Below the pieces are notes generated by a model, which was given only the letters and a program-made list of their open reading frames with translations, was not told where the DNA came from and ran no database searches. 64,000 nucleotides of DNA from Gonium pectorale (lineage: Eukaryota; Chlorophyta; Chlorophyceae; Chlamydomonadales; Volvocaceae): positions 3,921,691 through 3,985,690 of the forward strand of contig LSYV01000003.1 in assembly GCA_001584585.1 (NCBI GenBank). Direction: 5' to 3'. This document shows, piece by piece, positions 1-26,941 of the stretch (its first letter is position 1; the number at the start of each line of letters is the position of its first letter). The position numbers and the translations under genes are program-made.

Positions 1-3000
1 CGCATCGCTGTTGTAGTGCACAAGTGGACTGGGTGCCGTCTTACCTACTGGGCATTACGTCATGGCCCTTGCTGCCGTATGCGCACAGGATGCGGAGCTA
101 CTACCGGCGGATGGCGGAGGTGGAGGCGGGCGTGCCGCGGAGGGCGGACAGGGGCAAGGAGCGGGGGCGCCGCCGTGGGTCGGGCGCGTACGGCATGGCG
201 CAAGAGGGTGAGGAGGACGAGGGCGGCGCCGCAGGCGCCGCAGGCGTGGGCGCGGGCGCCGCGGGCGCGCTCGTATGCAGCGGCAGCACCGGCGCCGCCT
301 CACCCCGCGCGTTCGAGCACGTGGTGGAGGCCTGGTCGCGGTGCTGGGAGGACTCGGATTTCAAGGAGCAGTGGCGGGACACGGAGCGGCTCATTAGGGT
401 GAGGTGGTAGTGAAGAAGGGAAACGGTTCGGACGCCGCGTGACGCCACATTGCTCTGAGGGTCGATTGTCCGGGTGGGGAGGGGCGGTACTTGGGTCGTG
501 GGCAAGCTGAGCCTTGACCGGCAGGCAGGGTAACGGAGGGGGGCGCGGGTGAGGATTCGGAAGTTGTTCCTTCGCGTGTGTGGGCGCCGTGTGGGCGGGA
601 TGCGCGGCTTGCCTCTCAGCGGCAGACGGTGAGGGAAGCTGCGCGCGGCCTGCGGATGCGATTGTAGTGCGCAGGCTTTACCGGCTTCCTGTGCTCAGTG
701 CACGAATCCATCATTGCATTTGGGCCACCGATCGTGCACCCGCCCCGCGCGTCGCTGTGTCGCAGGAAGCCATGCGCGGCGTGTGCAGCAGCGCGCTCGT
801 CGTACGCATGTCGTACTTTCTCGTACAGGGCTACTGCGCCGCCGGCCGCATCGCCGCCGCCGTTGACGCTTCCGCCGCCGCCGCGCGGTCCCGGCCCGAG
901 GACGCCGACGCCGTGGGCCTGGCGCTTGTGGTACGGCAGCTACAGGCGTCGTACATCCAGCACTTGCGGCGCGTGGAGGTGGCGGCGGACCTGCCGGTGG
1001 GGTCGGGCCCGGCACTACTAGGGCTACGGGTGGGGTCGGCGGAGGGCGACGACGAGGCGGAGGAGGGCGGCGGTGGCGGCTGGGCGGCGAGCGGCGAGGG
1101 TGACAGCGGGGCGGGGGGAGAGGATACGGAGGAGAAGACGGAGCGCAATGAGGAAGAGGACGAGGAGGAGGGGGCAGCGCGGGTGGACTCGGAAGGGGAC
1201 GTGGAGATGCGGAGCCCGGCAAGTACGGCGACGACTGGGGACACGGGTGCAAGTGACGAGAAGGATGGAGGCCTTTCGGTGCAGCCGCCCAGGCGGCCAG
1301 GCGGCGCAGCAGCGCTACTGGCGGCGGCGGTCGGCGGCGCCAGGGCGCGCACGGCTGCCGCTGCCGCCACCACATCCGGCCCTGCGGCTAGCGCCGATGA
1401 CAGCGAAAGTGGCGGGGACGGTCACGCCGCGGCGATGGCGCCGCGCTCGGGCGCCGCTGCGCTGCTGGCCGCGGCCACGGCGGCGGGCAGGGGCCGAGCG
1501 GCGGCGGCGCCAGCCTCCGCAGCTGACGGGGGCCCCTCGGGCTGCGGGCAGGATCCCTCGCCTCAAACGGCGGCAGGTGCGCGCACTACAGCGGCAGCGG
1601 CGGCAGCAGCGCCATCACAGCCGCCAGGGAGTCAAGTTGTGCACAAACCGCCGGCGGCGGCGACCCTGGCACAGCAGCCGCGGCCGCAGACACGGGCGCC
1701 AGTCGCAACGGCCGGCGGCGGAGCGTACGCTGGCGGCAGCGGCGGGCCGGGGGGCTCGGAGGCCCGGCAGCTGCACGCGGCTGTGCGGTGGCAGCTGGGG
1801 GCGCTGCGCTGCGACCCGCTGTGCGCCGCTGCGTTGGCAGGTGAGCGGCGGGGGGTGGGAGGCGGGAGGCGGGGGATGATCGGTGGTGGGCGCTGGGCTG
1901 TTGCAAATGACCGTGTCCCCCCTCTTCCCTCCCTCGCCCCTCCGCCCGCCTACCTCCGCACCCAGGGCTGGTCCGCAGCGGCGGCCACTGCGCCGCCTGC
2001 GCGTCCGCCACTGCGAGGGGCTGCCTGCTGCACCTGGACCTGGCCACCAGCGGCGGCCTGGCCTCGCCCTACGAGGCGGACGTGTGGGCGGCGCTGGACG
2101 AAACGCTGTCGCGGCTGGCGGAGGAGGCGGCCGCGGCGCCGCGGGGTGGGCGCGGGGGGCGTCGGGTGAAGGGCGTTCGGGGGTTACAGGTTCACACGTC
2201 CGTTTGTATCTTTGGGAACGATTGGCGAAATGCGAACGGTGGGGCTGGGTATCTGCTGATGAATATGGGGCGTTTACGGACCGGGTGGAGGGTATGCGTC
2301 AGGCTCAGGGCGTAACGCATACCCTCCACGGGGAGCGGCGTGTCACAGCACACGTCCTCAAAACTTTGTCCACACGTAATCATGTTCTCACGCTGCCGTC
2401 TATCAAACCCATGTCCTTGCCTCCGGACCCCCCTCCTTCGTGACGCGCTTGGTGCAGTGCCGGATGCTGCCCCGGAGGAGGAGGACGGCTCCATGGAGGT
2501 GGATGCGGAGCTCAGGCCATGGATGGCGCCGGGATCCCCCGCCTCCGAGGCCAGGGCGGCGGCGGCCGCTGCCGCGGCGGCGGCCCGCCGCAAGCAGACG
2601 GCTGAGGTGCCCGCCGTGTCGCTGTGGCGCGAGGAGCTAGAGCCGGAGCTGAGGGACCGGGCGCATTGGTGGCCCTCCACCGCCTTCTCCCAGCCGCCGC
2701 AGCTGTGCTGGCGGAGCAGCGGCGGCGGCGCGGCCGCCGCGACGGCGGCGGATAGGGGCACTGACGGGGCGCTGCTGCTCTTTCCCCGCGGCCGCCTTGT
2801 ACGGCCCCACCACGGGATGGTACGGCACCTCACGCACCGGGCGCGTGTGGCGGCGCTGCTCATGGGGCCGTACAACTACTATACACAGCACGTGTTGTAC
2901 GAGATGCAGCTGCTGCGGGAGGGCCTCCTGGGCGATAAGGGAGTGTTGGCAGCGGCTGCGACGGCGGCAGCGGCGGCGGAGGCGAGGGGAGGGGATGCCG

Positions 3001-3272
3001 TAGCGGGAGCTGGGCCCGGGCCGGGTGGCCCTGGCGCCGGCGAGGGGCTGGAGGCAACGGTGCTAGAGGCAGACGGGGAGGCGCTGGCTGCGGACGCGGC
3101 GGCGGTCGGTGCGGCAGTGGAGGCGATGGAAGCGGCATCCCGCTGCGCGGCGGCCCTCGCGCGGCGGCTGGCTCCGCCGGCTCCGCCGCCGCCACCGCCG
3201 CGGCGGCTCCCGCCGGCGCTGCTGGCGGCGGTGCCCCGATCCTTGAAGCGGCGGGCTGACGCGGTGGCGTGA
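1..3272 (+). CDS. Unrecognised Ala/Glu-rich protein, 5'-partial
   Basis: The reading frame is open to the left edge, so the N terminus is missing. Proposed exons are about 17-398 (donor GTGAGG), 766-1840, 1966-2165, and an exon starting near 2458-2478 and ending at the stop at 3270-3272. The first three joins keep frame; the last acceptor is uncertain. The first exon has an aromatic/basic stretch (SYLLGITSWPLLPYAHRMRS). Exon 2 starts with a helical segment (EAMRGVCSSALVVRMSYFLV), followed by long acidic and poly-Ala low-complexity sequence. The best-ordered block is near the C terminus (GMVRHLTHRARVAALLMGPY), followed by poly-Ala, poly-Pro and a basic end. I recognise no family. Low complexity between short ordered blocks is common in algal nuclear proteins. 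A nuclear location is only a guess from the acidic and basic tracts. Confidence 0.6.
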
Positions 3273-5417
3273 ACTACATTAGTGCAGCTGTCCGAGGTAC
3301 ATATGGTAGTCTGGGGTCTTTGGCGAGAGTCCACACTCCACAGGTTGGCAGGAAGTCAGGACCATTGTCAGCGTCGCGTGGCAGGAGGTCTGTGCATAAG
3401 CGGTACGGTATTGTAGGTGTGCTAAGCATGTAGCCTAGGCTAGGTGATGCAGGCTAGGCCACGCAGCCTTGCAATCTTCCTTGAGAGAGATTAAGAGCCC
3501 GCGTAATTCTCGCCAGTCTGAAGGGCATTGAGTCTTCGTGAGGCACGTATTTTGGGGCATTCTACTAGGGCCCCGCGTATTTCCCCTGCCCCAGGACTTT
3601 CTTTTTTTACAGCCCGCGTAATTCTTCCCTGCCCTAAACTAGGAGAATGCCCGCAAACCCGGGCCAATTCATATCACCTGTAGCAGGGCTGATAACAGGG
3701 CTGCAGGCTAGGCTAGACTGGGTCGTGCTGAGTACTGTTTCTAGAAGTAGGCATGAAGCATTTAGACAGACCGCCCATAATGTGTTTCTGTGACAGGTAG
3801 TCTGCATTGGCAGGCTGGGTAGGGCGCGCTGGGCGCCTGGGCAGGTGGGACACGCACGGCGGAGCTTCCTTCGTCTTCCTTCAAGCTGCTGGACTGTCGA
3901 GACGCTGCAGTCAGACGGGTCCCAGCACGGATGGAGTTTTCTATATGATCATTATATCTATTTATGACTGTGTGCTACTATCAGACAGGCACGCCTTCAT
4001 AAAGGTAATGAAGTAACCGTCTGTGAACTCAACGCTGGCGGTGCTGGGCTGAGCTGTGTAGATGTGCGGCCCGCCAAGCAGCGGGCACTGGCAGTGCGGA
4101 ATATGGAGTGTATGCGGCGGTGCAGCAAGCGACTCCACCCTCGCGGATGGCGGTCAGAGGGGGTGCTAGGACTGCGGGTTGCCGTACGTACGTCCACGCG
4201 AGGCTCCAGCCTCCAGGTGTCGGACCGCCGCTCTACTCAACGTGAAGGGCAGAGAGTCGACGCCAGAGGCCAGAGAGCATGTGTACGGTGTGCACAGCCG
4301 TACAATGGGCAGTATCGGGGAAGACTGCATGCACCAGCGGGCTATGCGTGCCTTCTCTACCGAACTTTAACACCATATCGGCGGCGCGGTCGGACAGAGC
4401 AAATACCAGCTCGCCCGAGTCGCAGAAGGTACAGCAATGTCACGCCAACTGCCATCGTACACACAGCTCAAGAGAAAGAGCAGCGACCGTGGGCCCAGGT
4501 GGCTCTGCAGCAACTTCAACAAGCAGCTGCACCTCGCGCACCTGCACCCCCCTCCACAACTGCAGCTTCTGCCATCTGCCGCCCCCTCACACAACGGCCT
4601 TGAAAGGCGAGCGCGACCCACTCCTCAAGAGGCAGAAGCGCCACTTCCGCTTTCTAAACATGCCAGTCCGCTAGTTTCACCAGCTACCGCCATGTAACAT
4701 CCCATCCAGTCCTTTTGTTCTGTACACAAACGTATGTAGTCCAGTAGTCAGGTAGTCAAATGGCTCAGGCCGGCGTCCCTGGCAACGCCCGCTGCGGTTA
4801 TACAAGCCGACCACGCCAACGCAGCGCTGTGGAACGACTTGTTCGGAATATGGGCCGAAGTGCCTCCCCCCGGAGACGCGTCAGGTCTAATATGAATGCA
4901 CGTAGGTCGGCAACACGCCCTCGGGGGTGTCGGTAGTCACTCCTCTCGACTCAATTAGCTGTAAAAACAGTGCGAGAACCCGTCACATTTTTGACTGCCG
5001 TTATGGACGGACACACAGATGGGCGACAGCAGCAGGCGTGTCGTGGGTTAGCCGAGCGGACACCGGCAGGCAGCATGCAGGCGGCCCAGCGCGGAACAAG
5101 CCCGCGCCGCGGTGCGATGCCGTCCCAGTGCGTACACCAGTGCTGACATGAGCTCGCTCGACGCCTCGGAGATCCCCGGCCGGGAGCCCACGCGGCCTCG
5201 GGGCGCACCACGCCCTTGCCATGCGCTGCGTACATCAACAGAGCGCCATGCCCCCAGTCCCTGTCCCACGCGCATGATAGCGACAGCGCCGGCCCGCAGC
5301 AAACTCTGCCGGGCCCCCATGCCCCCGCATGGCCCGGTGGGCCGCAACGCACGCGAGGGCGAGCGCGGCCCCGGACAGCCACGGGTACGCACCCCGCCGC
5401 CGGTCATGCCAGCCTCC
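3273..5417. other. Intergenic region between convergent 3' ends, no gene seen
   Basis: This holds the 3' flanks of the partial gene on the left and of ISWI on the right. Base composition drops compared with the coding regions. A short direct repeat (AGCCCGCGTAATTCT) occurs near 3497 and 3611, and GCTAGGCTA-like motifs recur near 3430-3470 and 3705. Open frames here (for example 4064-4603) lack codon structure or a recognisable domain. I saw no clear TGTAA signal for either gene. Confidence 0.5.
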
Positions 5418-15210
<9,793 letters not shown>

Positions 15211-15539
15211 CTTTCCCCGTCAAGCACAAGGAACCGGGTGGTCTAACCGGAGTGCTGCCCTTTTCTGCACGGGCCGTAATGGGGAGCACCGGCTTGCTCA
15301 GTATGCAAACAGTCAGTGGGGCCTCTGGGGCAAATTTTGCTGGAAGGGACAAACTGAAAAACGGTCGCAAAAGCCGGTTGAACCCGTCTGTCGCTACACT
15401 TAGTGCACTATTGATATCAACGCCGCACACAATACAACACTCACTTCTATTAACGCTTCAACACTAGTCTAACCACTTTCTGCCTACCAAACTGCTTCCT
15501 CGCGCTGCTTGAAGGCTAGATATCCTTTTCCTGTTGGAC
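15211..15539. promoter_or_regulatory. Divergent promoter region ISWI / KRR1
   Basis: The 329 bases between the ATG of ISWI (minus) and the ATG of KRR1 (plus) must hold both 5' UTRs and start regions. It is visibly less GC-rich than its flanks, especially 15340-15480. I see no clear TATA box. The pairing of a chromatin remodeller with a ribosome-assembly factor may be coincidental. Confidence 0.45.
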
Positions 15540-20334
<4,795 letters not shown>

Positions 20335-20924
20335 GTTCCCGCAGCGAGCGGCAAGGCGCAGTTTGCGACTTGAATTCCTTTTCTGTGCCGAGGAGCACTG
20401 CGAGTTGCGAGTAGGCTACCCGCGATGTGCCTTTTCGCTCCAGCCACATGCGACCGTACATCACCGCAACTAAGCGAGCCCGTGATGGGAAGAGGATGCG
20501 ACGAGGGCCTTCGTGCTGGCTTGCGGGGCTGCTAGACTTGGCATCTTGCCACGTGGGTGAGCCAGGCACGGTGGTGACGGTCGCTGCTTACTGATGATCA
20601 GTTGATCACAGCCCGGTCAGGGCAATGGCCTGACGTCAGGGTGTCGCGCTGGGGTTGGGGTTGAACAGGCCAGCAGATACGGCGCCCACAGACGTCCGCT
20701 GATCAGCAGGTGTGGCGGAGTAGCCGGGGTGTTCGCTGGGGCAACCGCTAAGGCTGCTGATCGTGCAGGTGTGCGCGGGTGCTGCCGAAGCCCGGTGGGT
20801 CAGCCGGGCAGCAGCGCACCAAAGGCGGCTTGAGGGTGAAGGAGGCTCTCATTGAATGCTAATGATGTCACATGCAGCCCACTACGTCAATTCCCTGCGC
20901 CCGGCAGTACAGGACCAAAAGTCA
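20335..20924. other. Intergenic region between KRR1 stop and tRNA-Gln
   Basis: This is the 3' flank of KRR1. It contains small palindromes around TGATCA (near 20590-20605 and 20700), and otherwise nothing I can name. No TGTAA signal was found within reach of the stop. No open frame with coding character. Confidence 0.4.
20917..20920 (-). terminator. RNA polymerase III terminator of tRNA-Gln
   Basis: On the minus strand TTTT begins four bases after the 3' end of the tRNA gene, where a Pol III terminator is expected. Confidence 0.7.
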
Positions 20925-21017
20925 AGGTCCTGCCGAGACTTGAACTCGGGTTACCAGATTTCACCGTACAACTTTGTACGTCAGAGTCTGATGTCCTAAC
21001 CACTAGACCACAGGACC
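20925..21017 (-). tRNA. trnQ-CUG: tRNA-Gln(CUG) with a 21-base intron
   Basis: On the minus strand the acceptor stem GGTCCTG pairs with CAGGACC, discriminator U. The D arm is GTCT/GGAC with loop AGTGGTTA. The anticodon stem TCAGA pairs with TCTGG, and the loop reads CTCTGA then intron then A, giving anticodon CUG and an intron at the canonical 37/38 position. The T arm is CCGAG-TTCAAGT-CTCGG. Mature length is 72 and total 93, so the intron is 21 bases (CGTACAAAG...). It contains a self-pairing GTACAA/TTGTAC, which could form the bulge-helix used by the splicing endonuclease. Internal promoter boxes A (TGGTCTAGTGG) and B fit. The gene looks intact and functional. Confidence 0.93.
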
Positions 21018-21094
21018 ATATGATGGACATATTATAATTCTTTAAGAATATATTCTGATCGGACACACGCCCCTCGCACGAAAATTCTGCGAAA

Positions 21095-21390
21095 ATGTGC
21101 TTTTGCCGCTCGTGGTCGGGACTGGCTCCGGGATGGCGCGGGTTAGTGTCTCCACAGACATGGTTGGACTTGTTGGGTGGCGGGCCTCTTTGTGCACGGC
21201 CCGTGTGTGGGTTTCTTCCCAGCCCTGCCGCGGGCCCCCTACTTGGGATAAGCACTCGGCCACTGTTTCATTGCTTGGTTTGTCTGCTGGTGCTGCCTTG
21301 CTGCCTGTACTTTCGCAGTAATTTCCCCGTGGCAGGCCGGGTCCCCCAGCGTCGGGGGTACTGTAACGAAGTCTGTCTAATTCTGTCTGC
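21095..21390 (+). repeat. Dispersed repeat, copy A (about 295 bp)
   Basis: Starts near ATGTGCTTTTGCCGCTCGTG and ends near GTCTGTCTAATTCTG. It aligns over its whole length with copy B at 22132-22430, with scattered substitutions. Shared blocks include GGATGGCGCGGGTTAGTGT, CCACAGACATGGTTG and CACTGTTTCATTGCTTGGTT. Two direct copies flank about 740 bases, which would fit LTRs or tandem 3' ends of a LINE. It begins 78 bases upstream of the minus-strand tRNA gene. Confidence 0.75.
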
Positions 21391-21403
21391 CCGCATTCTG
21401 TTG

Positions 21404-21512
21404 ATTGCATGGTTTGTCTGCTGGTGCTGCCTTGCTACCCGTACCTTCGCAGTAACTTCCCGATGGCAGGCCGGGTCCCTCAGCGTCGCGCGGGGGTACT
21501 GCAACAAAATCT
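21404..21512 (+). repeat. Dispersed repeat, partial copy C
   Basis: Repeats only the right third of copies A and B: GGTTTGTCTGCTGGTGCTGC, the TTCGCAGTAA block, GGCAGGCCGGGTCCCTCAGC and the GGGTACTGCAAC end. It lies directly after copy A in the same orientation, so the family was locally duplicated at least once after insertion. Confidence 0.7.
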
Positions 21513-21587
21513 GTGAAAAATTCGGATGAGATTCTTGCCAACCGTGCCGCGGGAGCGGTGTGCCTGTGGGCCCGCGGATGCCGATGC

Positions 21588-21604
21588 AGGTTTCTCTTTT
21601 TTCC
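21588..21604. repeat. Left arm of a 17-bp perfect inverted repeat
   Basis: AGGTTTCTCTTTTTTCC here has its exact reverse complement at 21980-21996, giving a 409-bp segment with terminal inverted repeats. A related sequence (CTCTTTCTGTGCAGATTTCT) lies at 27108-27127 in a PsbP-like intron. This suggests a MITE-like end or a recurrent piece of a larger element. No target-site duplication was evident by eye. Confidence 0.5.
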
Positions 21605-21979
21605 TCCCCACGCATGCACCATTTCTGGGCCTGCCCCACAGCCGTCGGGTTGCGTACTGAGGTAGAGGACCGGTGCCACTGTCTGGTGCAGCGAGCGCAC
21701 CTCTGGCTGGGTGTCCCGCCAGACGAGGGTCGGGGCTGTGTGTGGGATGTGGTGGTGCTGGCGGTGCTCAACAGCCTGGAGTGGGCGCTGCGCTCTGTGC
21801 ACGCACGTCGGCCGTTCACCCCTTCCGGCCCGGGTTCGGCTGCCGCTGTCCTCACTGCGATGCAGGCGGGCGTAGTGGTGAAATGTTGGTCCCTACTGCG
21901 AGACTTCGCTGACCTCGGTTTACCGCGGAAGGGCTGGGATGATGTGTCTGCTGGACACCCCTTCCTGCGGGTCGTGGCT
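21605..21979 (+). mobile_element. Fragment resembling the C-terminal end of a LINE-type reverse transcriptase protein
   Basis: The plus frame reads HHFWACPTAVGLRTEVEDR, then LWLGVPPDEGRGCVWDVVVL and AVLNSLEWALRSVHA. The H..FW.CP.A pattern is the second half of the zinc-knuckle-like segment at the C-terminal end of many green-algal LINE proteins. The first two cysteines and all reverse-transcriptase motifs are absent, so this is a 5'-truncated relic and not a working element. The frame continues into the inverted-repeat arm and beyond (stop at 22183). The family call is tentative. Confidence 0.45.
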
Positions 21980-21996
21980 GGAAAAAAGAGAAACCT
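21980..21996. repeat. Right arm of the 17-bp inverted repeat
   Basis: GGAAAAAAGAGAAACCT is the exact reverse complement of 21588-21604. The sequence just beyond it (22022-22075) is the one that also appears next to the 454 linker at 17219, so this repeat has further copies in the genome. Confidence 0.5.
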
Positions 21997-22131
21997 TCAC
22001 AGAAAGAGGGACGCCTGCACTGCGCGGAGTGACGCCTTGGCCTCCCTCGTTTTTTCCTTGGTTTTCTTCTTTACCAACTCGCTTGATACCTGTCGTGTGA
22101 CGATACCTGTGTGTGGGCCTGTCGACCTGTA

Positions 22132-22430
22132 TGTGCTTTTTACCGTTCGTGGTCGGGACCGGCTCCGGGATGGCGCGGGTTAGTGTTTCCACAGACATGG
22201 TTGAACTTGTTATGTGGCGGGCCTCTATTGTGCACGTCCTGTGTGTGGTTTTGCCCATGCCCAGCTGCGGGCCCCCTGACTGGGTTAAGCACTATGCCAC
22301 TGTTTCATTGCTTGGTTTGTGTGCTGGTGCTGTCTTGCTGCCCGTACTCTCGCAGTGATTTCCCGGTGGCAAGACGGGTCCCTCAGCGTCGGAGGTACTG
22401 TAATGAAGTCTGTCTGTCTGAATTCTGATG
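22132..22430 (+). repeat. Dispersed repeat, copy B (about 295 bp)
   Basis: Same orientation and extent as copy A, with roughly one difference per ten bases, ending TGAAGTCTGTCTGTCTGAATTCTG. It closes the repeat nest on the right. The divergence between copies argues against a very recent LTR insertion. Confidence 0.75.
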
Positions 22431-23726
22431 GGTGGGGCTGGGCCTAGTACGTGCTAGCTCATGGGGTTGGATTCCTCATCCTCCCCACGGTAGTCCCGGG
22501 TTCGACTTAAGAGGGGTCATAAGAGCAGCAGATCCGTTTTGGGGTCTGACTGCCGTTGGAGATGGGCCGGTGGTATCAGAGGTCACAGAGCTTTCGGACC
22601 GAAAGGGTCCGTACCCCAGTGTCAGGGTCCCGTAACAGTCGCCTGGCAGGTGCATGATGAATCCGTACTCATATAGTGGGGGTATGTGGCAGCGGTGCCC
22701 CAGTCGTGCTGATACCCGCCATAGAGAAGGGCTGGAGGCATAGCTCCCCTCGACCATCGCTGAGCCTTGCTTCACTCACTCCAAGACCCACCTCGTGGCG
22801 TGCGGGCTTCAGGGGTTCCATCGGGCACTCGGTCCAGGCTCTGCTCGACAGGCGCATCAAGGAGTAGGAGCCCGGCGCGCGGCGCGGTGAAGGCGGCGCC
22901 GCTGCACGCGAGGGCGCCAGCGAGGATGAGGGCAGCGGGCCGGGCAGCGGCTTGGACGGCGATGCGCCCTCGGAACGAGGACGTGGCCAAGCAGGTCTCT
23001 CAGCAGCTATGGGGCCGGGACACCTGCCTCTCGAAGCGCTTGACTCCTTGGCAATAAATCTCAGACGACCTGCATACAGTGCAGTCCATGCTGATCAGTG
23101 GCCGCGTGCCTATGGCCACGGCCGTCTACACATCACTCACTAGTCAGCGACCGCCTTTGCGGCCTGACGCCGAGGGTCTTGGTGGGGGCAGCCTCCCTTA
23201 TTTCCTAATACATGTTAGCATAGGCGATGTTTGGGGGTCTCCAAGTCTAATGCCTCGGGAAGTGGTTCGTGGATTGGGTGCGGGCCATGAAAACGGTTAA
23301 GGGGCAGGGCTCATATGCTGGCAGGCCCTTATGCCAACATACGAGTGAGGCGTAGGGCGGACCGTGGGACCGTGGTTGCCGTGTACGCCTTGATTTACGT
23401 GGTCTTTCAAAGTGGCGCCCAAGCCGCCCGTATGTTCAGCCAAGTTCAGGACGGGAACGGGCGTGGAGGTAAGGGCGCCTGTGGAGGCCTGAGGAAGCCA
23501 GGCAGGAAGCTGGGGGAGGTTTGCATGATAGGCTGCTAGACGTAGCATGTGTGCAATGCACGTGTGCATGTGTGCATAGCACGTGCGCAATGCAATTTGC
23601 ATCCTGTGCCTCTGCACGTGTGTGCATGGGGCGTGCAGTCAACGGTACGCGGCTACGTACGGCTTTGACCACCTAAGCACTTGGCCTCTGCATGCAACGC
23701 TGTCATCCAACTAGTTAGGACATACC
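22431..23726. other. Intergenic region with retroelement traces upstream of the MAP kinase
   Basis: Left part (to about 22900): repeat-like sequence with a retroelement primer-binding motif and a hairpin (CGGACC/GGTCCG around 22598-22613). Right part: alternating CACGTG/TGTGCATG-rich sequence at 23555-23640, then the MAP kinase 5' UTR. No coding frame with support. Confidence 0.45.
22571..22581 (+). mobile_element. Candidate retroelement primer-binding site (initiator tRNA-Met type)
   Basis: TGGTATCAGAG is complementary to the 3' end of initiator tRNA-Met, and is the classic minus-strand primer site found just inside the 5' LTR of many plant and algal Copia/Gypsy elements. The bases before it (GATGGGCCGG) would then end an LTR. 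No gag-pol frame follows within this window, so at most an internal fragment remains. Confidence 0.4.
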
Positions 23727-25816
<2,090 letters not shown>

Positions 25817-26941
25817 TGGCAGCTGCGCCCCGCGTTACCGGCAGGAGGCATTTCGATCGGGCGGACAGCACTTGCCTCGTGTAGGATGGCATCAATGCAG
25901 AGCACTGCATGTACAAATAATTTGCGGCATCGGCAGGGAGTGACGAGCATGTGATCTTGACCAGCGGGCTTGGCGCAGCGACATTCCACTTCCCAGCATT
26001 CATCCATGCCGTTGCCGTGTTCTTGTGACCTGGAGTACGAAGCTTGTGCTTGAGGCAGAGCATCTGTGTTTTGCTGAAATATGGGGCTGGGTGTGCGTTT
26101 CCGCTCTTCAACGGCTAACCCTCCACACCTAACCCCTCCTGGTGGTATTGATTGCGCTAGGAGCAGCGTATTGTCGGCTGTCAATTTTCTTGTCTCCGAT
26201 TAGAGGTGAAGTTTAGATGCGGATCAGTACGGGCATGAGATTTGGCTATGTATAGCCATGTTTGGGCTTGATATATGGGATGGTGGCTTCTATACATCAC
26301 TGCTGATTGGGGCTGCACGTGAGGCCCTTTTCAGGCAATGGAGTAGCTGCAGCCACCTATATGGGGACCTTGCTGCGTCTATGTCGACCCAAACCCTGTT
26401 ATGCATCTCCGTATGGATTCACTCATCGCATCGCTTCCTTCTTCGTAAGCCCAATCCGCGTCCGACTTACAATTCAGCTCACCATGCGCGATACTAACCA
26501 TGAACATGAATCAAACACAGAGCAAGCAGGCTGAAAGGCCCGAAGCTCCCGTTTGCCAGCGAACACATTAAAACTGAAACCGATCGAAGTCCGTCTGTTC
26601 CTCCAAGCAAAGCCTATATGCCACGAGACGCACTAAATTCAGGGGCACAGCTAAGCCCCCGCTGATGAAGGGGCATCAACTAACTTCTGTCCCACCGTGG
26701 AAACATCCGTCAAAACGTCTGCGGCATGCAGCAATCCATCCTGGGAAGGCTCTTAGTCACAGTCCCCAGAGCCGGCGCAGGCCTATAGCCCTGACAACGG
26801 CCGGCCGCAGGTCGCAGCGTTGAGGCAAGGGGCGGCGGATCGTATTAACCCGCCAGACAAGGCGATGGCAAGTCCGTTATTGCGTCCCGCCATATTGGAG
26901 CCAAGCCTTCGGGCGCTATGGCGCTTGCCATGAGTCAGCGT
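25817..26941. other. Intergenic region between convergent MAPK and PsbP-like genes
   Basis: This 1.1-kb stretch holds both 3' UTRs. On the minus strand it contains a TGTAA signal for the PsbP-like gene. I see no further gene or repeat. AT content is clearly higher than in the coding regions. Confidence 0.5.
26467..26471 (-). terminator. Putative TGTAA polyadenylation signal of the PsbP-like gene
   Basis: TTACA on the plus strand is TGTAA on the minus strand, 470 bases past the stop codon. Volvocine genes use TGTAA in place of AATAAA. A 3' UTR of this length is ordinary for the group. Confidence 0.5.

Noticed and set aside
580..765. Upstream part of the 529-residue frame (580-765) as coding
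   Set aside because: A CAG acceptor at 763-765 joins in frame to the exon ending at 398, giving a smoother protein; 399-765 behaves as an intron.
4064..4603. 179-residue plus-strand open frame between the first two genes
   Set aside because: Mixed composition with no domain, no splice partners, and equal openness in overlapping frames. Treated as 3' flank.
21095..22430. A complete LTR retrotransposon with A and B as its LTRs
   Set aside because: The interior is only about 740 bases, has no protease, integrase or polymerase motif, and copies A and B are too diverged for a recent insertion.
22431..22520. A second tRNA-like gene (GGGTTCGACT resembles a box B)
   Set aside because: No acceptor stem or anticodon arm could be folded around it; at best a tRNA-derived repeat.
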